DNA from: Pseudomonadota bacterium
GTDB lineage: Bacteria; Pseudomonadota; Gammaproteobacteria; Steroidobacterales; Steroidobacteraceae
Reading direction: 5' to 3'
Assembly: GCA_947459825.1 (NCBI GenBank)
Contig: CANHFH010000015.1
Coordinates: 1-35,011, forward strand
Length of the DNA stretch: 35,011 bases
In this document: positions 14,808 to 22,569 of the stretch, piece by piece
Layout of the letters: the number at the start of each line of letters is the position of its first letter
Position numbering within the stretch: the first letter of the stretch is position 1
Notes under the pieces: generated by a model
The model's input: the letters and a program-made list of their open reading frames with translations, nothing else
Databases searched by the model: none
What the model was told of the DNA's origin: nothing
Program-made: the position numbers and the translations under genes

Positions 14808-15707
14808 ATGACACAGGACATCTACCGCGCACGGCGCGCGCCGCGCGAGTCCCGTCTCACGCTCCGCGGGTTGGAGCACCGTCTGCTCGAGTGGGGCCCG
14901 GCGGGCGCCCCGCCGATGGTGCTGCTCCACGGCTACATGGATTGCGCCGACACCTTCCAGTTCCTGGTGGACGCCTTGCCCGACGACCAGCGTTTCGTCG
15001 CGCTCGACCTGCGCGGCTTCGGCGGCAGCGCCGCGGTCGGCGGTCCCTACTGGTTCCCCGACTATCTCGCCGACCTCGATGCGCTGCTCGATCTGCTCGC
15101 GCCCGCGGCACCGGTACGGCTCGTCGGGCACAGCATGGGCGGCAATATCGTGCTGCAGTACGCCGGTGCAAGGCCGGAGCGCGTGCGCTCCGTGGTGGCG
15201 CTCGAGGGTTTCGGCTTGCCGCGCACCGAGCCGGATGAGGCGCCGGCGCGCATGCGTCGTTGGCTCGATGAGCTGCGGGCACCGCCGAGGGGTTCGCGTT
15301 ACGAGACGGTCGATCAGCTCGCCGCGAACCTGTCGCGCCGCAATCCGCGGTTGACCGCTGCGCACGCCGCCTTCGTCGCCGAGGCGTGGACGCGGCCTGT
15401 GCCGGACGCCGGCCGCGAGCTGCGTTTCGATCCCTGGCATCGCCTCGTGAACCCGGTGCTCTACCGCCGCGAGGAGACCGAGGCGATGTGGCGCGCGGTG
15501 CGGGCGCCGGTGCTGATGGTGCTCGGCGGCGATTCCGAGCTGTTGCGGCGCTTGGGTCCCGACGGCGAGGAGGCCGTCTACCGCGCCCGGTTCCAGCGCG
15601 TCGAGGTCGTCACCTTGCCGGGGCTCGGGCACATGCTGCATCACGAGGATCCGCGACCCGTCGCCGATGCGGTCCAAGGTTGGCTCGCGCGCCACCCGGA
15701 CGCCTGA
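14808..15707 (+). CDS. Alpha/beta-hydrolase fold protein
   Basis: The protein has 299 residues with a complete catalytic triad: the oxyanion HGY near the start (VLLHGYMDC), nucleophile Ser in VGHSMGGN, Asp in VLGGDSELL and His in LPGLGHMLHHEDP. The fold and length match epoxide hydrolase/haloalkane dehalogenase/esterase relatives, and the specificity cannot be read. It starts 29 bp after ilvA with only a weak ribosome-binding site (GGATCCGG) and could be cotranscribed with it. The ATG at 14808 is the first start giving a normal N-terminus. Confidence 0.85.
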   Translation: MTQDIYRARRAPRESRLTLRGLEHRLLEWGPAGAPPMVLLHGYMDCADTFQFLVDALPDDQRFVALDLRGFGGSAAVGGPYWFPDYLADLDALLDLLAPAAPVRLVGHSMGGNIVLQYAGARPERVRSVVALEGFGLPRTEPDEAPARMRRWLDELRAPPRGSRYETVDQLAANLSRRNPRLTAAHAAFVAEAWTRPVPDAGRELRFDPWHRLVNPVLYRREETEAMWRAVRAPVLMVLGGDSELLRRLGPDGEEAVYRARFQRVEVVTLPGLGHMLHHEDPRPVADAVQGWLARHPDA

Positions 15708-15733
15708 AGAGGGCGGCCGTCCGCGCCGGGCGG

Positions 15734-15739
15734 TATCAT
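15734..15739 (+). promoter_or_regulatory. -10 box (TATCAT) placed for a leaderless DUF3429 mRNA
   Basis: TATCAT matches the -10 consensus at five of six bases and ends 8 nt before the ATG at 15747. It overlaps the alternative ATG at 15738, which argues that 15747 is the true start. No Shine-Dalgarno sequence is present. Confidence 0.4.
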
Positions 15740-15746
15740 GCGAGCG

Positions 15747-16223
15747 ATGCAACACACCCCCGAAGACACCGCGAAACCCGTGTTCGGTCTCGGCGGCGGT
15801 GCGGCTGCCGCCGGTTGGGCGGGGCTGCTCCCGTTCGCGGCGGCGCTCGCCTGCGTCGCGCTCGCGCCGGATGCGGCATGGCGCGCGTTCGGCGTCCGGC
15901 TCGCGCTCGCCTGGGGCGCGGTCATCCTGACCTTCGTCGCGGCCGTGCACTGGGGGCTCGCGCTCGCGGGTCGTTGGCGCTGGGACGCGGGTGCCATCCT
16001 CGGATCGGTGCTGCCCTCGGTGCTCGGCGCTGCGGCGGTGCTCCAAGGCGGCACGCGCGGCATCGCCTTGCTGGTGGCGGGCTTCGGCGCGTTCTGGCTC
16101 TACGAGCATCGCCGGCGCGGCGAGGACCTGCCCGCCGACTACCTCGCCCTGCGCCGCGCCTTGACGCTGGCGGTGGTCGCGCTGCTCGCGGTCACCGCGA
16201 TCGCCGCGGGTCCGGACGCGTGA
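15747..16223 (+). CDS. DUF3429 family inner-membrane protein
   Basis: The protein has 158 residues with about four to five hydrophobic segments (AGWAGLLPFAAALACVAL, ALAWGAVILTFVAAVHWGLAL, GAILGSVLPSVLGAAAVL, GIALLVAGFGAFWLY and a last one near the C-terminus). The GLLPF opening and FVAAVHWG motif fit the DUF3429 family, found widely in proteobacteria and without a known function. I chose 15747 because a -10 box overlaps the earlier ATG at 15738. The gene lies 13 bp upstream of the AI-2E-family permease and may be cotranscribed with it. Confidence 0.8.
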   Translation: MQHTPEDTAKPVFGLGGGAAAAGWAGLLPFAAALACVALAPDAAWRAFGVRLALAWGAVILTFVAAVHWGLALAGRWRWDAGAILGSVLPSVLGAAAVLQGGTRGIALLVAGFGAFWLYEHRRRGEDLPADYLALRRALTLAVVALLAVTAIAAGPDA

Positions 16224-16236
16224 CGGAGCGCAGCCC

Positions 16237-17304
16237 ATGAGCGTGATGGAGGACCTCGCCGAAGCGAAATGGCTGCGGCGCCTGCTGCTCGCAGGTCTGC
16301 TCGCGGTGCTGCTGCTGCTCGTCTTCCAGGTCCTGCAGCCGTTCATCGTGCCGGTGATCTGGTCGGCGATCCTCGCGTTCGTCACCTGGCCTCTGCATGT
16401 CCGAGTGCTGCGGCTGTTCCGCGGGCAGCGCGATGGCGCGGCGTTCTTCATGACGCTGCTGATGACCATCTGCATCGTGCTGCCGATCGTCTGGCTCGTC
16501 ATCCTGGTGCAGGCGCAGGCGCTGCCGGTGTACCGCGAGCTCGCGCCGCTGCTGGCCAAGACCCAGCTGCCGCAGTTCATCACCCAGCTGCCCATCCTCG
16601 GGCCGCGTCTGCAGGAGATCTTCACGGAGTTCGCGCGCGACCCCGAGGCGCTCGGCGAGACGATCCGCGGTTTCCTGAACCAGTCCTCGGGGGAGCTCGC
16701 GGCGCTGCTCGGCGGCGTGGGGCGCAACCTCGCCAAGCTCGTGATCGCGATGGTCTCGCTGTTCTTCATGTTCCGCGACGGTGAGCAATTCGCGGCGCAG
16801 GTACGGCGGGTGCTCGAGCAGTTCTTCGGCACGGTCCGCGTCGACCACTACATCGATGCGATCGGCTCCACCGTGAGGGCGGTGGTCTATGGACTGGTGC
16901 TCGCGGCGCTTGCGCAGGGCACGCTCGCCGGGATCGGCTATTGGGCTGCAGGTCTTCCGGCGCCTGCGTTCCTCGGTGCGATCACCTTCCTCGTCGGTCT
17001 CGTCCCTTTCGTGGTGCCTTTCGTGTGGGCCTCCGCGAGCCTGTGGCTGTTCCTGACCGGCAAGACGGTCGCTGCGGTGGGCTTGTTCATCTGGGGTCTC
17101 ACGGCGGTCAGCTGGATCGACAACCTCGTGCGCCCGCTCGTCATCAGCGGCGCGACGCGCATCCCGTTCCTGCTCGTCCTGTTCGGCGTGCTGGGCGGCC
17201 TCGGCGCGTTCGGCCTCGTCGGCCTCTTCATCGGGCCGGTGATCCTCGCCGTCTCGATCGCGATCTGGCGCGAGTGGCTCGCGGAGAAGCGCGCGCAGGG
17301 TTGA
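16237..17304 (+). CDS. AI-2E family transporter (PerM/TqsA-like permease)
   Basis: The protein has 355 residues with about seven to eight membrane segments in the characteristic layout. An N-terminal hairpin (LLLAGLLAVLLLLVFQVL, QPFIVPVIWSAILAFVTWPL) comes first, then a third segment, a soluble loop at about 90-155, and a C-terminal bundle ending in LFGVLGGLGAFGLVGLFIGPVILAV (written here in part: GGLGAFGLVGLFIGP). The GxxGxFGxxGLFxGP pattern is diagnostic of the family. Members include the E. coli AI-2 exporter TqsA and Na+/H+ antiporter-like proteins, so substrate assignment is unsafe. A GGAGCG lies about 9 nt before the ATG. A perfect hairpin follows the stop codon. Confidence 0.88.
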   Translation: MSVMEDLAEAKWLRRLLLAGLLAVLLLLVFQVLQPFIVPVIWSAILAFVTWPLHVRVLRLFRGQRDGAAFFMTLLMTICIVLPIVWLVILVQAQALPVYRELAPLLAKTQLPQFITQLPILGPRLQEIFTEFARDPEALGETIRGFLNQSSGELAALLGGVGRNLAKLVIAMVSLFFMFRDGEQFAAQVRRVLEQFFGTVRVDHYIDAIGSTVRAVVYGLVLAALAQGTLAGIGYWAAGLPAPAFLGAITFLVGLVPFVVPFVWASASLWLFLTGKTVAAVGLFIWGLTAVSWIDNLVRPLVISGATRIPFLLVLFGVLGGLGAFGLVGLFIGPVILAVSIAIWREWLAEKRAQG

Positions 17305-17320
17305 TGCGCGCGCCGGACGG

Positions 17321-17345
17321 GAGCCGCATTCCGTCGATGCGGCTC
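17321..17345. terminator. Perfect 8-bp hairpin between convergent genes, possible bidirectional terminator
   Basis: GAGCCGCA (17321-17328) and TGCGGCTC (17338-17345) are perfect inverted repeats with a 9-nt loop. They lie 16 bp after the AI-2E permease stop and 10 bp beyond the LOG-gene stop, in the only convergent gap of useful size here. No T-tract follows on either strand, so termination may be weak or factor-assisted. Confidence 0.45.
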
Positions 17346-17366
17346 AGCTCTCGGCTCAGGTCTCGG
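17343..17366 (-). repeat. 12-bp tandem duplication carrying two in-frame stop codons at the LOG gene end
   Basis: CTCAGCTCTCGG (17343-17354) and CTCAGGTCTCGG (17355-17366) differ at one base. Read on the reverse strand in the LOG frame they give A-E-T-stop followed by A-E-S-stop. The gene end has therefore been locally duplicated together with its stop codon, leaving a tandem stop. Confidence 0.6.
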
Positions 17367-17937
17367 CGCGGGTGAGCTGCGCGGGCAGCGGCGGCGCGCG
17401 CCACGCGCGCATCGCGGTGAGCAGCTGTGCCGGGTCGTGCTCCACCAGCAGCATCTCGCGCACGCCCTCGCGCAGGAAGCCTTCGCCGTCGACATGGTCG
17501 AGGAAGCGCGCGAGCCCCGAGTAGAAGCCGGCGACGTCGAGCAGCGCGCAGGGCTTGTGGTGCAGGCCGAGATGCACCCAGGTCCAGACCTCGAACAGCT
17601 CTTCGAGCGTGCCGACGCCGCCCGGGAGCGCGATGAAGCCGTCGGCGAGCTCGGCCATCAACGCTTTCCGTTCATGCATCGAACCGACTACGCGCAGATC
17701 GGCGAGCCCTGCGTGCGCGATCTCGCGCTTCATCAGGGCGCGAGGGATCACGCCGATCACCTCGCCGCCCGCCGCGCGGGCAGCGTCGGCGACCGCGCCC
17801 ATCAGGCCGATCGAAGCGCCGCCGTAGACGAGACCGATGCCCTCCTCTGCGAGCAGGGCACCGAGCGCCTGCGCCGCCTCGCGGTAGATCGGGTCACGGC
17901 CGGCGTTCGCGCCGCAGAACACGCAGAGTCGCTTCAT
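17356..17937 (-). CDS. LOG family protein (TIGR00730-type, YvdD/LonelyGuy fold)
   Basis: The protein has 193 residues and a complete Rossmann-like LOG domain: CVFCGANAG at the start, [11 protein letters not shown], the SMHERK motif and the signature [13 protein letters not shown]. Family members hydrolyse nucleoside monophosphates to the base and ribose 5-phosphate. In plants and some bacteria the substrate is a cytokinin nucleotide, and in others AMP. The PGGxGTxxE motif and the Arg/Lys of the HERK motif are intact, so activity is expected. The start overlaps the stop of the upstream double hydrolase as ATGA (17937-17934), so the two are translationally coupled on the reverse strand. The 3' end has a duplicated stop codon. 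Confidence 0.92.
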   Translation of the reverse strand: MKRLCVFCGANAGRDPIYREAAQALGALLAEEGIGLVYGGASIGLMGAVADAARAAGGEVIGVIPRALMKREIAHAGLADLRVVGSMHERKALMAELADGFIALPGGVGTLEELFEVWTWVHLGLHHKPCALLDVAGFYSGLARFLDHVDGEGFLREGVREMLLVEHDPAQLLTAMRAWRAPPLPAQLTRAET

Positions 17938-19643
17938 GCCAGTGTCTCCGGGGGCGACAGCGTCATCGCCCATTCCGCGGGGTCGTCGGGCAGCGCGATG
18001 AACGGCAGCGACGGGAAAGCGCGCGCAGCGCGGAGCGTGTCGGGACCGTATGGATCGGCGGGTGCGGCAGCGAACCGTGTGGGAACCCGCAGCTTCAAGA
18101 GGCGCTTGAGCTGTGGTGCGACGGGATGCGTGAGCGCAGCGAGCGCGGTGCGCCGCCACATCCCGCGGGAGCGCAGCAGGTCGAGCAGCTCGGTCTGGAT
18201 GTCATCGGCGTCGACCCGCGGCGTGGCGCGCAGCACGCCGGCACGGCTGCGGTCGAACCACGGCCGGTAGAACCTGCGGTCGCGCAGCATGTGCCAGCCG
18301 TGCAGCAGGTGACCGCCGTGCCACTCCGGCCGGATGTCGGGCAGGCCGTGACGCACGGCGCTGCGGCGCGCCGCGGCGTCCGGCATGGGCAACCCGATCA
18401 GCGTGAGCCGTCCGACGCGTGCGGGCGCCTGCAGTGCGAGCGCGAGCGCCACCGTCGCGCCGCTGCCGATGCCGACGAGCTCACAGTGCGCGAGTCCGAG
18501 CGCATCGAGCGCGGCGCGCACCGTGCGTGCGTGCGCGGCGATCGACGGCCTGCCCCGCAGCGGAGCGGCGTCCGACTCGCCGTGGCCCGGCAGGTCGAGC
18601 GCCAACACCGGGCGCCGGCCGATGAAGCCCCCCGCGGTGGCGCGCAGCGTGTCGACAGACCCGTAGGCGTCGTGCAGCAGCAGCACCGGCAGGCCCTCGG
18701 CATCGTCGTTGCGGCGCAGACGCAGCTGCCCGCCAGGGACGGTGATGAAATCCTGGCGCATGACGCCGCGCAGCGCAGCGGCCGCGACCGGTGCGCCGAT
18801 GCGCTCGCGGGCCTGGCGCTTGATGAACCGTCGGCCGAGGTCGAGCGTCTCATCGGGCGTACCTCCGGGCTGCACCGTCACCTGCGGCGAAGCGTCACGG
18901 ATGCGCGGCAGCTGCTGCGAGAGCACATCGGTCGCGGCTGCGGTGGCGAGCAGCGGCGTCGCCGCATGCCGCAGCGTGTCGGCGCTGCGCAGCGTGAAGG
19001 CGGCGCGGTAGCCGACCCTGTAGTGGTCTCCGGACCGCATGAAATCGAGCAGCGCGTCCTGCAGCGCCGCGGGCGAGGCCATGTCGACCGGCAGGCGCGC
19101 GGCGGCGGATGCGCGGTACCAGGGGAAGAAGATCTTCTGTTCACGCAGCCGCGCCCACAGCCACGCGAGATGCGCGCCGTCCCAAGAAGGGCGGAGCGGC
19201 GGCAGGTAATGCTGGACGAAATCATCGCGCTCCGCGTCGGTCAGCAGCACCACGCCGTTGGCCACCGCGCAGGAGATGCGCTGCGGATGACGGGCTGCCA
19301 GCGCGAGCGCGATCATCGCGCCGGTGTGGAAGCCGTAGACCGCGGTGCGCGCGACGCCGAGCGCGTCCATGAACTCGACCACCGCGTCGGCGAAGTCGTC
19401 CATCTCCGCGTGCGGCACGCCGAGCGGATCGGAGAGCCCGAAGCCCGGCGTGTCGGGCGCGATGCAGGTCAGATGCGGCCGCCAGCGCGTCATCGTCGCG
19501 AGCATGTCGAGCGAGGACAGCGGTGATTGGTGCAGGCACAGCACCACGGGGCCGCGGCCCGCGCGGCGGTAATGCACCTGGCGCGCGCCCCACCGCCCAC
19601 CGGTGATGGTCGCGAAGTGGCGCGTGATCGCAGGCTCCGCCAT
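17934..19643 (-). CDS. Tandem alpha/beta-hydrolase protein, both nucleophile elbows altered
   Basis: The protein has 569 residues, twice the normal size of an alpha/beta hydrolase. Residues about 1-285 and 290-569 are two diverged copies, as shown by paired blocks such as [26 protein letters not shown] and FFPWYR/YRPWFD. The usual nucleophile elbow G-x-S-x-G reads G-F-H-T-G at 104-108 in the first copy and G-I-G-S-G at 391-395 in the second. Neither has Ser in the third position, and neither half has a clear C-terminal GHxxxxE histidine. Other hydrolase landmarks ([31 protein letters not shown]) remain. It may be non-catalytic or use different chemistry. A GGGGAG supports the ATG at 19643. 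It is coupled by ATGA to the LOG gene. Confidence 0.85.
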   Translation of the reverse strand: MAEPAITRHFATITGGRWGARQVHYRRAGRGPVVLCLHQSPLSSLDMLATMTRWRPHLTCIAPDTPGFGLSDPLGVPHAEMDDFADAVVEFMDALGVARTAVYGFHTGAMIALALAARHPQRISCAVANGVVLLTDAERDDFVQHYLPPLRPSWDGAHLAWLWARLREQKIFFPWYRASAAARLPVDMASPAALQDALLDFMRSGDHYRVGYRAAFTLRSADTLRHAATPLLATAAATDVLSQQLPRIRDASPQVTVQPGGTPDETLDLGRRFIKRQARERIGAPVAAAALRGVMRQDFITVPGGQLRLRRNDDAEGLPVLLLHDAYGSVDTLRATAGGFIGRRPVLALDLPGHGESDAAPLRGRPSIAAHARTVRAALDALGLAHCELVGIGSGATVALALALQAPARVGRLTLIGLPMPDAAARRSAVRHGLPDIRPEWHGGHLLHGWHMLRDRRFYRPWFDRSRAGVLRATPRVDADDIQTELLDLLRSRGMWRRTALAALTHPVAPQLKRLLKLRVPTRFAAAPADPYGPDTLRAARAFPSLPFIALPDDPAEWAMTLSPPETLA

Positions 19644-19692
19644 GAGAGACTCCCCACCCTCGATATCGGGTCAGGCAACTTACCACCGACGC

Positions 19693-20991
19693 ATGGAACC
19701 TTCGACGGCATCGCGGACGGCGGCCGAGGACGGGTCGTCCGAGGGCGACACCTCGCTGCGCGCTGTGCTGGCGCAACGCGACTTCCGTCGCTATGCCGGC
19801 GCGCGCTTCGTCGCGACGATCACCTGGCAGATGCTCGGCGTTGCGGTGGGCTGGCAGGTCTACGACCTCACGCGCGATCCGCTCGACCTGGGGCTCATCG
19901 GTCTCGCGCAGTTCCTGCCGTTCCTCGCGCTGGTGCTGCCGGGCGGACAGGTGGCGGACCGGCATGACCGGCGCGCGGTGCTGATCGCCGCCTACGCGAC
20001 CGAGGTGGTGGCGGTGCTCGTGCTGCTGGCGTTCACGCTCTCCGGCAGCCGCGAGACCTGGCCGGTGTTCCTCGCGATGGGGCTGGTCGGCGCCGGTCGC
20101 GCGTTCTGGATGCCGACCGGGCAGGCGATGGTGGTCAACCTCGTGCCGACGCCGCTGTTCCCGCGCGCCGCGGCGTTCAACGCCACGCTGTTCCAGCTCG
20201 CGATGATCGCGGGGCCGGCGGTCGGCGGTGTGCTGTACGCGCTCGGCGAATCCTCGTCGGGCGCCGGTGCGGTGTGGGTGTACGGGACCGCGCTCGCGCT
20301 GTTGGCGCTCGTCATCGGTTCGCTGCTGCGGGTGAGACCGGTGCGTCCGCCGCCGACCACCGCGCCGCATTCCTGGCACGAACTGTCGGCGGGCCTGCGC
20401 TTCGTCCTCTCGCGCAAGCCGGTGCTGGGCGCGATATCGCTCGACCTGTTCGCGGTGCTGTTCGGCGGCGCCACGGCGCTGTTGCCGATGTTCGCGGCGG
20501 ACATCCTGCATGTCGGCCCGGAGGGCTTGGGTCTGCTGCGTGCGGCGCCCGGTGTCGGCGCTGCGATCACCGCCGTGTCGCTCGCGCGCCGCCCGATCGC
20601 GCGCCATGCCGGGCGATGGATGTTCGGCGGCGTCGCGGTGTTCGGCGCCGCCACCGTGGTGTTCGGCGCGTCCACCTCCTTCTGGCTGTCGTTCGCCGCG
20701 CTGCTCTGCGTCGGCGCCGGTGACATGGTCAGCGTGTTCGTGCGTCACCTGCTCGTGCAGCTCGAGACCCCGGATGCCATCCGCGGTCGCGTCAGCTCGG
20801 TGAGCGCGCTCTTCATCGGCGCTTCCAACGAGCTCGGCGAGTTCGAGTCAGGCCTGACGGCCAGCTGGTGGGGGCCCGTGCCGGCGGTGGTGGTCGGCGG
20901 ATTCGCCTGCCTCGGGGTGGTGGGTGTCTACCTGCGGTTGTTCCCGGAATTGCGGCGCTTGGACCGGTTCCCCGACCCTGCGCGGGACTGA
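19693..20991 (+). CDS. Major facilitator superfamily transporter, EntS-like
   Basis: The protein has 432 residues with about 12 membrane segments after a hydrophilic N-terminus of about 30 residues. The segment LRAVLAQRDFRRYAGARFVATITWQM and the loop GGQVADRHDRRAVLIAA are typical of the EntS/Tet-like exporter branch (DHA3 type), which moves siderophores or drugs out of the cell. The ARDFRRY-type start and C-terminal LETPDAIRGRVSSV motif support this. The ATG at 19693 is chosen because earlier in-frame starts fall within the divergent hydrolase leader. No clear ribosome-binding site or promoter is visible in the 49-bp spacer. The substrate is unknown. Confidence 0.85.
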   Translation: MEPSTASRTAAEDGSSEGDTSLRAVLAQRDFRRYAGARFVATITWQMLGVAVGWQVYDLTRDPLDLGLIGLAQFLPFLALVLPGGQVADRHDRRAVLIAAYATEVVAVLVLLAFTLSGSRETWPVFLAMGLVGAGRAFWMPTGQAMVVNLVPTPLFPRAAAFNATLFQLAMIAGPAVGGVLYALGESSSGAGAVWVYGTALALLALVIGSLLRVRPVRPPPTTAPHSWHELSAGLRFVLSRKPVLGAISLDLFAVLFGGATALLPMFAADILHVGPEGLGLLRAAPGVGAAITAVSLARRPIARHAGRWMFGGVAVFGAATVVFGASTSFWLSFAALLCVGAGDMVSVFVRHLLVQLETPDAIRGRVSSVSALFIGASNELGEFESGLTASWWGPVPAVVVGGFACLGVVGVYLRLFPELRRLDRFPDPARD

Positions 20992-21086
20992 TCCCGGACG
21001 GGTGCTGTATATCCGGACAGGTCGTCCCCCACGGTGCCCGAGGGAACCGTCCCCGTCCGCCGCGGTCTTTCGCATGGGGGGACGCG

Positions 21087-21095
21087 TGGCATACT
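21087..21095 (+). promoter_or_regulatory. Extended -10 promoter candidate for the 13-kb lipoprotein/kinase/VWA operon
   Basis: TGGCATACT contains the TGn extension and a CATACT -10 hexamer. Transcription would start near 21102 and give a 42-nt leader before the ATG at 21144, which has a GGGAG ribosome-binding site. No good -35 is visible, which extended -10 promoters tolerate. It lies in the only sizeable gap (152 bp, 20992-21143) upstream of eleven closely packed genes. Confidence 0.4.
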
Positions 21096-21143
21096 CGTCC
21101 TCACCGGTCGCATCCGTCAGTGCGCCTCCTGCGGGAGCCCGAT

Positions 21144-21818
21144 ATGGCCATCATCACGCTGCGTAACGCTCTCGTGGCTGCGCTCGCCCTCGGCAGCGCC
21201 GGCTGCATGAGCGCGCGCGTCGAGGAGTCGCGCGAACTGCCGACGCAGATCGCGGCGGGCGAGGCCGTGGTGATCCTCGCCAAGCCCCAGATCGAGGGCG
21301 CCGCCGCCGCGGATGACTTCATGGACTGCGTCGGTCGCGGTCTGGCCTCCGGCGAGCGCCCGGTACCGGTGCGCGACAACGACGCCTTCGTCGACAGCCT
21401 GTTCCCGTGGTTCGAGCCCGCCACCGCGCCGGCGCGGCCCGAGGCGGTGACCGAGGTCCTCGCGCGTCCCGGGGTCAGCGAGCGTATCGCCTCCACCGGG
21501 GTGCGCTATCTCGTCTGGCTCGACGGCGCGACCCGCAAGACCGATGGCGGCGGCAGCCTGGCCTGCGGTGCGGCCCCGGGCGCCGCGGGTTGCGTGGGCT
21601 TCGGCTGGTGGGAGAAGGAATCCGATTTCGAGGCGGTGATCTGGGACCTCAAGAGCGCGAAGTCCGCCGGTTCCATCGGCACCAATGTCACCGGTACTTC
21701 GGCGATCGTCGGCGCGGTGGTGCCGTTGCCGTTCATCGCGCGGGTCGAGGGCACGGCCTGCAAGCGGCTCGCCGGTCAGCTGCAGTCCTTCTTCCAGGGC
21801 GGCGCTCCGGCGCCTTGA
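21144..21818 (+). CDS. Predicted lipoprotein A of the kinase/VWA operon
   Basis: The protein has 224 residues. A short signal peptide ends at Cys21 (ALGSAGC), an acceptable though not ideal lipobox. The mature part has no domain I recognise. It contains the conserved-looking stretches AVVILAKPQIEG, GVRYLVWLDGATRK, a Cys pair around a Gly/Ala stretch (ACGAAPGAAGCVGFGWWEKE) and DFEAVIWDLKSAKS. This alternation of beta-strands ending in a final helix (KRLAGQLQSFF) resembles small envelope lipoproteins with an alpha/beta sandwich. GGGAG about 7 nt before the ATG supports the start. It is the first gene of the 21144-34064 operon, so it is likely a periplasmic or outer-membrane component of the same complex. 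The function is unknown. Confidence 0.75.
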   Translation: MAIITLRNALVAALALGSAGCMSARVEESRELPTQIAAGEAVVILAKPQIEGAAAADDFMDCVGRGLASGERPVPVRDNDAFVDSLFPWFEPATAPARPEAVTEVLARPGVSERIASTGVRYLVWLDGATRKTDGGGSLACGAAPGAAGCVGFGWWEKESDFEAVIWDLKSAKSAGSIGTNVTGTSAIVGAVVPLPFIARVEGTACKRLAGQLQSFFQGGAPAP

Positions 21819-21838
21819 ATTCTTTGGAGACCGCAGTG

Positions 21839-22567
21839 ATGGGCATCGTTCGGCATTGGCGTGCGTTCGTGGCGGTGGCCGGGGTCGCTGTGCTGACCGG
21901 CTGCGCTGCGACCGGTGGTGGGACTTCGACGGGTGGCATGCCGGGCGGTCTGCCGGGCGGCGTGCCCGGTGGCCTGCCGGGTGCGATCCCCGGCGGGACC
22001 GGCGGTGCGCCATCGGGCGGGATGCCCGGCCTGCCGGACATGGGATCCTCGGGCAGCGGGTCCGACAGCCGGGGTGCCGAGGGACGCAGCGGCGGTGAGG
22101 GCGGTGCGAGCACCGCCGACGAGCGCCGCACGGTGCTGGACAAGCGTCTCGACGACACGCTGGGCGAGTTCGACAAGACCCTGGGCGAGGAGCAGGCGCG
22201 CACCGCGCGTTCGCGCGATGAGCGTGAGGCTTCGACGGCGCGCCGCACTTCCGACGGTTCGGCGGACGGCGGCGATGCCGCCGGTGAAGGTGGTGCAGCG
22301 GCCGGTTCGGGCGATGGCGCGCGCGAGGGCGACCTGCGCTCTGCGCGGGCCGGTGGTGCGTCGTCGTCCACCGAAGGCGGCTCGCAGCAGTCCGGCGGCG
22401 GTTCTGGCGGTGGCGGTGGCGACCGCGGCATCCCGTCGGGCGACGACGACGACATCGTCGCCCGTCGGCTGCGCCGTGCGGCGGAACAGGAGACCGATCC
22501 GGAGCTGCGCGAGAAGCTCTGGAAGGAGTACGCGGACTACAAGCGCAACGCGCAGGGGCGTGGTTGA
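21839..22567 (+). CDS. Predicted Gly/Ser-rich lipoprotein B of the operon
   Basis: The protein has 242 residues. The signal peptide ends in a textbook lipobox LTGC (Cys22). A low-complexity stretch follows, with MPGG/LPGG/VPGG/IPGG repeats at about 34-53. Next come a charged segment with two related DKRLDDTLGEFDKTLGEEQ elements, a long Gly/Ser/Ala-rich linker, and a compact C-terminal motif DIVARRLRRAAEQETDPELREKL. The last part looks like the only conserved folded element: the protein resembles a tether with a small helical interaction module at the end. The ATG at 21839 is preceded by GGAGA; GTG at 21836 is an alternative. It lies 20 bp after lipoprotein A, and its stop overlaps a possible TTG start of lipoprotein C. 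Confidence 0.75.
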   Translation: MGIVRHWRAFVAVAGVAVLTGCAATGGGTSTGGMPGGLPGGVPGGLPGAIPGGTGGAPSGGMPGLPDMGSSGSGSDSRGAEGRSGGEGGASTADERRTVLDKRLDDTLGEFDKTLGEEQARTARSRDEREASTARRTSDGSADGGDAAGEGGAAAGSGDGAREGDLRSARAGGASSSTEGGSQQSGGGSGGGGGDRGIPSGDDDDIVARRLRRAAEQETDPELREKLWKEYADYKRNAQGRG

Positions 22568-22569
22568 GC

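Noticed and set aside
18126-19526. Forward-strand 466-codon open frame
   Set aside because: It is antisense to the double hydrolase. The composition is that of a GC-rich shadow (R, A, V, Q, H) with no domain.
21031-21050. Hairpin terminator after the MFS gene (ACGGT/ACCGT arms)
   Set aside because: The stem has a mismatch, the central loop is only 2 nt, and no T-tract follows.
21938-22000. CRISPR-like or other DNA repeat array
   Set aside because: The repeats are short coding units for PGG-type residues inside a lipoprotein, with no spacers and no cas genes.
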